From Schizochytrium sp. TIO01 (taxonomy: Eukaryota; Sar; Bigyra; Thraustochytrida; Thraustochytriidae), in the NCBI GenBank assembly GCA_004764695.1, contig SMSO01000037.1, forward strand, positions 2,673,837 to 2,737,836: a stretch of 64,000 nucleotides of DNA. The letters run 5' to 3'. Below are positions 1 to 8,075 of this stretch, in pieces. Every line of letters begins with the position of its first letter. The first letter of the stretch is position 1. Position numbers and translations under genes: made by a program. The notes below the pieces were generated by a model. It was not told where the DNA came from and did not search any database. It worked only from the letters and a program-made list of their open reading frames with translations.

Positions 1-1534
1 GTAAGCTCGGTGAATTGCTATTGCGGCATCGCATGTGTCATATGGGACAAATAGGACAGAAGGCCGCTACCAGCGACTTGGATCTGGGGCCGCACGTAGC
101 TGCTGCGGCCGCACACCCACTTCCTGCACCACCACAACTGTTGCGCACTGAGTGGCTTCTGCGGGATTCGAGTTGAGTTTCTTCGACCGACGCCTCCATA
201 AATTGGGCAAAAATACCACTGCTAGTGAGTTTTCTATTAATCAGATAACTAAACAACATCTTCATCATATTCTTTATTTCGTTTTGGCCTTTTCGAAGCT
301 GTCCTTTTTGTTCCTCTTTTTGCTATTACTGTGTCTCGTGCAGAGGAGACAGGAAGGGTAGATACGTCGCCACATTCCCCTTGTCTCCAAAGAAGGTCCT
401 TGCAAGTAAATGATGTTGAGCATCAATGTTGTCACAACAATATCGTGGAGTTCATCCTCTCAATTCGCTTCTTCACGATGAAGCTCTTGTATCTTTTCAC
501 TGAGCAATTGCCTTCAACACATCCTTATTTATTGAGTGGCTTGGAACGGGACTCAGGAAAGCGCTCCCTCCATCTCTAGTCTGACAGACCACACCATTAT
601 CAAGTTCTCTTCAATATAGATCTTTTTGATCAAGTTTGTTCATCGAGGTGCCGTTTTCCGACTCTTGGAAGAAATGTTCTCAATCATATAAGAAGAGATC
701 TCTGTGCATCTAAGGTTGCGATTCTCTCTTTGCGGGAAAGTAATGAATTGAGCGACGACAACAAATCTAGCAAAATTTGATAATGATTGCCACACAATGG
801 ACATTATTCCATCTTCGGCGCATTCCTATTTATGCAGTAGGGACTGATCCAAAACACATGCTAAAGTGAAAGTGCATTGGCCAACCCGCATATTCTTTGC
901 ATTTTCACCATCGTACAGCTTCCTAACCAAATTTCGGGCAAGCAGTATAAATCGAAAACACCCGAAACAAAACTTTCTCTTGATAACAAGATAAATACTA
1001 TGGCACTCGGCGTCACTAATGCGCATCAACATCTATTAGTATGTGTTGACCGCTGTTGATTAAACTGTTTGGGAACACCAAACCATCATAGAGATTCATG
1101 TTGAGCAAACATGTAGACCTCTTTTAGTAAGTCTAGCACTTTTGGCTTGTGTCAAAATTAGGGACTGCTGAGTAGCCTTGCTCATTTCCAAATTGCGCGC
1201 TGTTTCTTTCTATTCACAATTGTTTGTTCCGTTTTTTTTCTGCATTGTCTTCAACGATGAATTCAACTATGATTTTGGTGGAATCAGCACAGCTCTGAAA
1301 AGAAGCATGAAGCTTTCATGCGACCCGACAGCGGCATGAGACTGTCTGGATATTATTATGGTCCGGGGCGTGGGCCTTTTTTATAAAATTATTTTTTAGT
1401 TTCTCGTTTAATCTTCCCTGTGTGACCAATTCAATCTATCTTACACATTACTTCTGTTTCTGGGCAACGCAAAGCAAATCACTCGACAGCAGCTTCTTCT
1501 CCAAGAGTCACGCGACTGTGCTGTAGACATCAAG
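1..1534. other. 5' spacer upstream of the Maf gene, no gene seen
   Basis: No open frame here has coding character or a recognisable domain. The first 150 bases are fairly GC-rich (around a NotI-like GCGGCCGC run near 105-115). The rest is AT-rich. It probably holds the promoter and leader of the Maf gene, but I can name no element. Confidence 0.5.
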
Positions 1535-2230
1535 ATGCTAAAGATTCTTTCAAAGGTTCGCGAGGAGGTTGACGCGGGCAAGCTCCGCATCATCTTGGCT
1601 AGCGCAAGTCCTCGTCGTCGCGAGCTGCTTGGCGACATCATCTTAGGCCACTCCGTGCCTTTTGCAGTGCAGGCAAGCAAGTTTAAAGAAGACTACGACA
1701 AGGCATTGTATAAAGGCAGAGCTCATGAGTACGTCGCTGAGTACGCTTTGCAAAAGGCCCTCGATGTTCGTCGTGAGGTCATTGCCGAACAATCTTCGGA
1801 CTCGGTCACCACAATAATTATTGGTTGCGATACCGTTGTCGTGCGGGATGGAACCATTCTTGAGAAACCCGCATCATCCCAAGAGGCCTTTGATACAATT
1901 CTAAGTTATAGCAAACGAGATGTCAGTGTGGTGTCTGGTATGGCACTGATATTGGTTAAACCGAACGATTCTGCACAAGACGACGCCTCTGATAAGCATG
2001 TTAGTACGTGCGAGACCTGTGTCACCTTCGCCGAGCTTGATGAAGACCTTGTCAAGGCTTATGTAAACACTGGTGAGCCAATGGATAAAGCTGGAGGCTT
2101 TGGTATCCAAGGGCTTGGAGCTGTGCTTATCAGCGGCATTAAGGGCTGCTATTTCAATGTGGTTGGTCTCCCAGTGCAAATGCTCAGCAACAACATGTGT
2201 GAGTTCTTAACCCGCAACAGTTTTGCCTAA
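1535..2230 (+). CDS. Maf-like nucleoside triphosphate pyrophosphatase
   Basis: This 231-residue protein belongs to the Maf/HAM1-fold family. These enzymes hydrolyse non-canonical or pyrimidine NTPs (dTTP, UTP, modified bases) to the monophosphate and pyrophosphate, as a house-cleaning step; in animals the same domain is part of ASMTL. The family signature LASASPRRRELL lies at residues 21-32. The conserved acidic motif GCDTVV (Asp99) and EKP (110-112) follow, then the C-terminal block with DKAGGFGIQG. Length is normal for the family (about 190-230). The ATG at 1535 is the first in frame and leaves only a short extension before the core fold. No targeting signal is obvious, so it is probably cytosolic. 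It converges on the phosphatase gene downstream. Family assignment is secure; the exact substrate is not readable from sequence. Confidence 0.95.
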   Translation: MLKILSKVREEVDAGKLRIILASASPRRRELLGDIILGHSVPFAVQASKFKEDYDKALYKGRAHEYVAEYALQKALDVRREVIAEQSSDSVTTIIIGCDTVVVRDGTILEKPASSQEAFDTILSYSKRDVSVVSGMALILVKPNDSAQDDASDKHVSTCETCVTFAELDEDLVKAYVNTGEPMDKAGGFGIQGLGAVLISGIKGCYFNVVGLPVQMLSNNMCEFLTRNSFA

Positions 2231-2672
2231 ATAATATTCTGTAAAAGAATAGTTGCATAGCTCTGTGTTTTGGGTGGGTATATGTATTTTCTATATGCTA
2301 CATTGGGTACTCATGTATGCCTCGGAGTTGTATTATGTACCAGGAATTTGGTTCAGGTTTTACATGGATACCAACGATGAAGAAAACCTACGATTATTCT
2401 TTCGATTGATGCGGTGTGTGTAGACCTCTATACGAATAGCTCATTATACACTTCTATTTGCCTCTTTAAATACTACTGGATATGACCTTTCGTACTTTAA
2501 TTGTTGAAAACAAAAGAATGCGCGTAATAATCCAAATCACAAAACTTGCTTCTCTATCAGAATAAAAAAAGAAAGCAGATGCAAGATTCTTTCACATCGC
2601 AAGATTTGCTGGTGCTTTGAAACCGAAAGGCACATACTTGATAGATTATAATGAAGTTACTTCTTTTTTATA
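2231..2672. other. convergent 3' spacer between Maf and phosphatase genes
   Basis: AT-rich 442-base gap between two converging genes. It must hold both 3' ends. An A-rich run (near 2560-2575, AATAAAAAAAG) could serve as a plus-strand polyadenylation signal, but this is not proven. No gene is seen. Confidence 0.4.
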
Positions 2673-5600
2673 TCAGGGAAAATCGTATTGCAAACTTGGA
2701 GGGCGAAGCGAAGGCGAAAGGTCGACCTCACTACTTTCTGCCAAGGCTAAGGCCTGCCAAAATACCACAGGTTCCTTCCCACACAGGACGCGTGTAACAA
2801 CACGTGGTGCTTGCTCATAGGTGATAAGTTGAAATGCTGCCGTTTGTGCAGAACTCAAAACATTCTCAGGCACCTCAGTGTCGTGCCATATGTAGAGCGT
2901 ATCACAGCTTGGCGCACAGACAATCCAACACCTGGGCATTTCATCTTCGACCTGCTCCCCGGATCTAGATGGTTTGAACATGTTGAATTTGACGGGAGTT
3001 ACAGGACCAGATGTAAGAGCAATTGGAGCACGACGACCGTTCGGAAAAGTGCGGTAGGTCTGGTCCACTTCAGAGACATTAAATTTGTACACGATGGATT
3101 GGCGAGCAACTCGAGATGGGCGCGTAGTGGCCCAAAGCATAAGTTGCATGGCAAAACCAACATTTGGACTTACCTCCGCTCGTTTTTGTTTCAGAAAGGC
3201 TACAGCCTCTTGGTAGTCCCAGTTGTGTCTCCATATTAAGTAGGCCAAAATAATGGTTGCAGAGCGAGAAATACCTCGCTGACAGAACACAAAGACACGG
3301 CCACCTTCTTGCAAAACATTTTCAATAAATTGAATTGCGGGAAAGAATGTACCAGAAATATCTTGAGTTGATTTGTCACGTAAATGCAAAGTCAGAGTGG
3401 AGATACCCTCTGGCAGATCTACTTTGGGTTGATGTTTGCGTCGTGTCGAGCAGTCGATCAGAGCGGTGAAATGGTGCTCGTTGATGAAATCTTCAGAATT
3501 GTGCATAAGAGCAAACATGCTTCCAATGTATAAATGATCCAGGACCTCCGTACAGACGTATTTAGGCTTGCCACCCGGTGTTGGGGGTTCATATCGAGGG
3601 GTTTGTGGGGTCATTACATTAAGACTCACAGGTCTTAGTGATCTTCCAGAGCGTGGTGGAGGAACATAGCTCGGTGAAGCTTCCGGACTTAAACGCTCGT
3701 TAGAACGCAGGTCAGCAGTTTGTACAGTTAGGTCAAGCTTTAAGCCAGGACGCCGACGCTTTAAGCTGTTACTATTTACGATCATGCTTTGATATCCGGA
3801 ACCGGGAGCACCAGTAGCATCCGCTCCAGATGACGAGCCTGCGATTAGCTTAGGGACTGGGAAGGGGCTCGAAGACTTCTGAGACTGCGGGGGTGACCCG
3901 AAACCTTTAAAACCACCGTTGGACTTGGTGGGGGTTGTATCCACTGTCAGGGAAAGTCCTGGCCTACTCCTACTTGGTGAGAGAGGACTGGGGCGGTTTT
4001 GATGTAACAACGGTGGACTCGACGTTTGTAAATGGCCATGCTGGCTGATTGATGCAGGATGACTTGAACCCGATTGATCTTTTTTAGAAGATATAGTACC
4101 AATGGTGTCGTCTCCAGTATCAAGCCAGAGGCTTCGCGTCTGCGGCCGCCTGCCGTGTCTTGGTGTTGGCGCCGGCAAGGGGGGCTGTGTTGGAGCTGTC
4201 CTTGAAGAAAAAAATTGATGAGCCTCGCCATTGTCGTCTGGAGACGAAAGGCTTGCAGTACCCTTATCAACAGGTGACTGCAGTTGGTTATTCGAGTGTT
4301 GACATTTACCAAAGCCCTGCAACCCATCTGCAGAGTTAACTTCGGCATGGGTAGTATCCAAGTGCTTACGGTGTCTCTCTGGTGTGAGTCCTCCATACCC
4401 GCTTGTCATTGACAAAACAGAAGATGGAGGCGATGGAAAACGTGAAGAAGTTGAAGACACTTGCTTGGCCCCTGCACCCGAGGGGGCTTTCCCATCGCTT
4501 GAAGCAGGTGAAAAGTACAACCTCGATGAATGTTGTTTTGATAATGACGACGAAGATGACGTTGATTGTAGTGATGAAACATCAGCAGACCAAGGTCTGT
4601 CTGCAGGACCTTTAGCGGTGCTAGAGGTCTCCATAAGGGAATTATTGGTGCCGTCCTCTGCCTTGTTTTGTTGCGTACTCTGAGTATTGAAATCGAATCC
4701 TGGAGCCTCTTCTAGAGGAGACGAGTGAGCAGCGCGAAGGCGGCGTTGAGACATGTTCATGGTTTGGGCGTCGTTGTGGATTCTTGAACTGTGGCTTGAG
4801 CGTATGTACGCATCCGGAGCTGTGATTGGTCTAGCATGCACATTCCCATCTTCAGTCCTGATACGCGGCACCTTAGCATCCATGTTCTGATCCTCTCGCC
4901 TATCTTGTGAAGCTTTTTTATCCTTTTCGTCCGCCGTTGGTTTACCTGTAAAAGAATCTTCCATAGCAGAATCCTGCCCCGCTGGGCCTCTCCTTCGAAA
5001 CAAGGGTTCATCCCGTGCCCCAGCACCGCGTGGCGAAGATTCTGCAACAAAGCTGAGGGGAGTTTGGCGTACTGGTGATTTCCTGTCGGTCAGTGGTTTA
5101 AGCGACGCTGTGGTCCGGGGTGACTGCAGCAGTGTAAACCCCTGAGTGAGGCCATTAACATCTATAGCTTTGCGAGCTGCATTGATTGGACCAACGCGAG
5201 AATCTGAGGCAAGTTTCGCTGGGCTTTGATCGTAATTTTCTGCATGAGGTGAAAGTACAAGTGGAGACAATGAGGAATGAAAGACCATTGGGCACGAATT
5301 AGAGGAACCTCGTGGTGACAAACAGGGCGAGTTAGGTTCACTACGCGATACTCGAGATGAGTGCACACTATTTGCCGAAGCGCACGTCTGCGTGCTAGCG
5401 AGACTAAATGCACTTGCATCACTGCCAATGGAGTTGATCAATCGATCTTCACTCTCTTTACAGGCATGGGGCTTAGCTTTTGCACCATATTGATGATCTT
5501 CTACGAGCTCCTTTGTGCCCATGTTCAGCGAGCATGAAGCAGACCTTGATCCAAACAGCGGAGGGTAGTTTGGCTGCCTCTGCCGTTGCTGCTCTTGGGA

Positions 5601-6014
5601 GTTTCCCAGTTTTTCACGTAAGCCAGAGCACGAAAATTCATTCGCAGGATTGCACGTATCTGCATCATTTGCTACCATGTCATCACTAGTCTCATCCATT
5701 TTGGTGGCACTTGTATTTTCCATGTCTGGCACCATTTTACAGGATGAAGAAGAAATTGAAGAAGGAAATCCTAGACCAGAGCTGTTGATGCCAACTGACG
5801 AATTCTGTGGCAAATTACCTGTTGCTGACGACGACACCCCTAAGAGCTCTGAATCTCCCGTTGACGTCGTTGTATATTGATGAGTATTCCACGACCTGGA
5901 CGCCTGTCTGATTCCGTTTTCTTTATCTTCGGCACTTGCAGAGTGCTCAAATCGATGTGCTGATCTCCGCCTACCCAAATTCGATGTTTCTTCAGTCTCC
6001 AACGGAGCTCGCAT
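2673..6014 (-). CDS. large dual-specificity phosphatase, plant MKP1-like layout
   Basis: The 1113-residue product has a long Ser/Pro-rich, low-complexity N-terminal region (about 1-800), probably disordered. A dual-specificity phosphatase domain follows at about 818-965, starting near VCTEVLDHLYIGS. The active-site loop is FCQRGISRSAT, with the CX5R nucleophile Cys911 and Arg917. After the domain, a tail of about 140 residues (roughly 1028-1095) reads like a gelsolin/villin repeat, with DTLYIWHD and a terminal FWQAL. Phosphatase followed by gelsolin-like segment is the arrangement of plant MAP kinase phosphatase 1 (MKP1), so a role in switching off MAP kinases is likely. The catalytic residues look intact. 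The start ATG at 6014 is the first in frame. The gelsolin match is by eye and less sure than the phosphatase call. Confidence 0.9.
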   Translation of the reverse strand: MRAPLETEETSNLGRRRSAHRFEHSASAEDKENGIRQASRSWNTHQYTTTSTGDSELLGVSSSATGNLPQNSSVGINSSGLGFPSSISSSSCKMVPDMENTSATKMDETSDDMVANDADTCNPANEFSCSGLREKLGNSQEQQRQRQPNYPPLFGSRSASCSLNMGTKELVEDHQYGAKAKPHACKESEDRLINSIGSDASAFSLASTQTCASANSVHSSRVSRSEPNSPCLSPRGSSNSCPMVFHSSLSPLVLSPHAENYDQSPAKLASDSRVGPINAARKAIDVNGLTQGFTLLQSPRTTASLKPLTDRKSPVRQTPLSFVAESSPRGAGARDEPLFRRRGPAGQDSAMEDSFTGKPTADEKDKKASQDRREDQNMDAKVPRIRTEDGNVHARPITAPDAYIRSSHSSRIHNDAQTMNMSQRRLRAAHSSPLEEAPGFDFNTQSTQQNKAEDGTNNSLMETSSTAKGPADRPWSADVSSLQSTSSSSSLSKQHSSRLYFSPASSDGKAPSGAGAKQVSSTSSRFPSPPSSVLSMTSGYGGLTPERHRKHLDTTHAEVNSADGLQGFGKCQHSNNQLQSPVDKGTASLSSPDDNGEAHQFFSSRTAPTQPPLPAPTPRHGRRPQTRSLWLDTGDDTIGTISSKKDQSGSSHPASISQHGHLQTSSPPLLHQNRPSPLSPSRSRPGLSLTVDTTPTKSNGGFKGFGSPPQSQKSSSPFPVPKLIAGSSSGADATGAPGSGYQSMIVNSNSLKRRRPGLKLDLTVQTADLRSNERLSPEASPSYVPPPRSGRSLRPVSLNVMTPQTPRYEPPTPGGKPKYVCTEVLDHLYIGSMFALMHNSEDFINEHHFTALIDCSTRRKHQPKVDLPEGISTLTLHLRDKSTQDISGTFFPAIQFIENVLQEGGRVFVFCQRGISRSATIILAYLIWRHNWDYQEAVAFLKQKRAEVSPNVGFAMQLMLWATTRPSRVARQSIVYKFNVSEVDQTYRTFPNGRRAPIALTSGPVTPVKFNMFKPSRSGEQVEDEMPRCWIVCAPSCDTLYIWHDTEVPENVLSSAQTAAFQLITYEQAPRVVTRVLCGKEPVVFWQALALAESSEVDLSPSLRPPSLQYDFP

Positions 6015-6608
6015 GTCGCCTCAAGACTACAATCAGAATCTCACTTGACGTTCGAGATCCTTCTGGCTTCGCCAGAGCAAGTTTTGTCTGCAAGTTGCAG
6101 CAGCAATTCCAGCTCGCGCAGTTCTCCTAAACCCGAGTGACTGTAACCCCCGTCAACTTCTTGGCTCCGTTTATCTCGCTTTCTATATTTCTGCAATTTT
6201 TCGTTACTCTTTCCTATGTCTTCAGCTGCTCCAGAACTCAATGCAATGACTCCTTCGCAGAACTCGCCCCGGCCCTTGAGCTTTCTCCACGATCCAGTGA
6301 AGAGGGCGTCAAACAACAGCAAGGACACAGACCGATAGGTCAATCACCCAATTCGACGGTCAGATATCAATGAGTCACAATCACTCACTCACTCAGTCAG
6401 TCACTCAATCAATCACTTGAAGCAACCGACTCGCCTCCGGGCTCTCCGCACCGCAGAACCCGGTCTATGCCGCCGCCAATGGGCGGGGTTGCCCACGCTC
6501 CACGACCGTCCAAGCCGCCGCGGCTCTGGACGTGCCTCTGCCGCGGCTGCTCGCGCAAAGCAAGCAAGCACGCGCGCTCGCACGCAGCCTCGTCGGGGTC
6601 TGCGGCCC

Positions 6609-6667
6609 TTCTCTCTCTTTCTCTGTCTGTCTGTCTGTCTCTGTCTCTCTCTTTTCTGTCTCTCTTC
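6609..6667. repeat. pyrimidine microsatellite (CT / CTGT)
   Basis: An almost pure pyrimidine run of CTCT and CTGT units, broken by a few G. It directly follows the GC-rich island and lies about 600 bases upstream of the phosphatase start. Confidence 0.9.
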
Positions 6668-6750
6668 AACCCATCCAAAGAACTTATCTCTGCCTAGGCC
6701 CTCCTAGGCGCCTTCTACCGGTATTCCTTTGATCATTTGAACAAGACAGG

Positions 6751-6860
6751 AAAAAGAGGCCAAAAAAAGAGAGAGAAAGAAAGAAAGAAGAAATAATCAA
6801 AGAAAGAAGAAATAATAATTAATCAAAGAGGGAAAGAAAGAAAGAAAGGAGAGGATGAAA
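6751..6860. repeat. purine microsatellite (GA / GAAA)
   Basis: A purine-rich run of GAGA, GAAA and AAGAAATAAT units. It begins about 85 bases after the CT tract and is roughly complementary to it in composition, so the two could pair as a stem in a transcript. Confidence 0.85.
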
Positions 6861-8075
6861 AGCAGTTTTCATAAAAACAAGATCGATTCTTAGAAGGTCG
6901 ATACTTTTAGACGGCGAGCGGCCAGTCAGCTTAGAATCACTTAGGTGCGGCCAGGAATCCGTCTGTGGTCGTTCTCGATTGATTCAAGTGTCCTTCCTTC
7001 AAACCTGGTGAATAGTCCAAGATAAGCTCGCAGCCCCGAAGAATACTGGAGATTAATGCTGCGTTTACGAGGGGTCTGTCACTCTCGCGTGGTGCCGCCT
7101 ACCTACGATCTGCCTGCTTGCATTACATTCTTTCTCAAGAGGTAGGTAGATCGTTAAAGTGCCCTTTTTTTGGCTTTGTTATTTGTTACGGTGAAAGGGG
7201 GTACTCTTAGTGTAATCATTATGAGGACACTAGCGAACTCTCTGATAAGCCGCCTGTCTTTCGTTTTGCAATTAAAGTTTACATACGAACTTTAGCAACG
7301 TGCTCTCTCTTGTTTTTCCCGCCGAAGACTTGGCCGCAAGAGATGCCCAAGAGATCTGTGTGGTCTCAGAACCCAACGCTTATGGGGTATAAGAATGTGG
7401 TTTTAGGCTCTGGTACTCGCTTCAGAGGTATTTTAGGTGACCTTCTATCGCGTTTCTGCTTTTGCATGCTCGAGGCCTAGTGCTGAGCGGCGTTGCTGTT
7501 AAGCTTGTAGAAGCTTGGGCCCAGAATTCGGCTTGTTTCGCGTTACTGGGAGTCCTAGATAATGGTACTGTTTTGGTACTAGTCCGCGTCTTTCATCTGC
7601 TGCTATCCTTAGGTGGGTAGAAGAGTAGAGAAGTTTACCGGAATTTGCGAATTAACAGAAAACTGGTAGGTAGCTAGATGCCAAGGTATCTCGGTGTAGG
7701 AGACAGGTGGTTGGTTACCTATCATCGAAGATTCTTCGTAATCTTTGGTAATCTTTGAGAGGATGAGCTTGGCATTTGCTCATTTATCGTAACATGTTCC
7801 TGAGAGTGCCTTTGGAAGAGAATCGCCAACAGTGCACAGGTCTGACGTACTTTGGGTAGAAGGAGGTTCAGATAGATGCACAGAAAACGAGACTTGTAAG
7901 ACCGATTGAACCTCCATGCTGACAAAATTTTATTGGATGAATAATGCAGATAGCTGCCCAAGACAATGGAACTTGATTAAATATCATGAAGAGAATTAAA
8001 GAAAATTAAGGCATTGCAATTAAACGAAGGATTATATAGTACTACATGTGAGGTAAGAGAAGAGTATAATACTGA

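Larger units (their letters stand above)
6015..8075. other. spacer between phosphatase and histidine kinase genes
   Basis: About 2 kb upstream of the phosphatase and downstream of the histidine kinase, both on the minus strand. It contains a GC-rich island (about 6420-6605), a CT/CTGT microsatellite and a GA/GAAA tract, listed separately, then mixed AT-rich DNA. A tetranucleotide-like CACT/CAAT run sits at about 6371-6418. Open frames here lack ATG starts or run through simple repeats. It probably carries the phosphatase promoter and leader. Confidence 0.5.

Noticed and set aside
6041-6343. 100-codon minus-strand frame just upstream of the phosphatase
   Set aside because: Begins with TTG and contains no ATG; no domain, likely chance.
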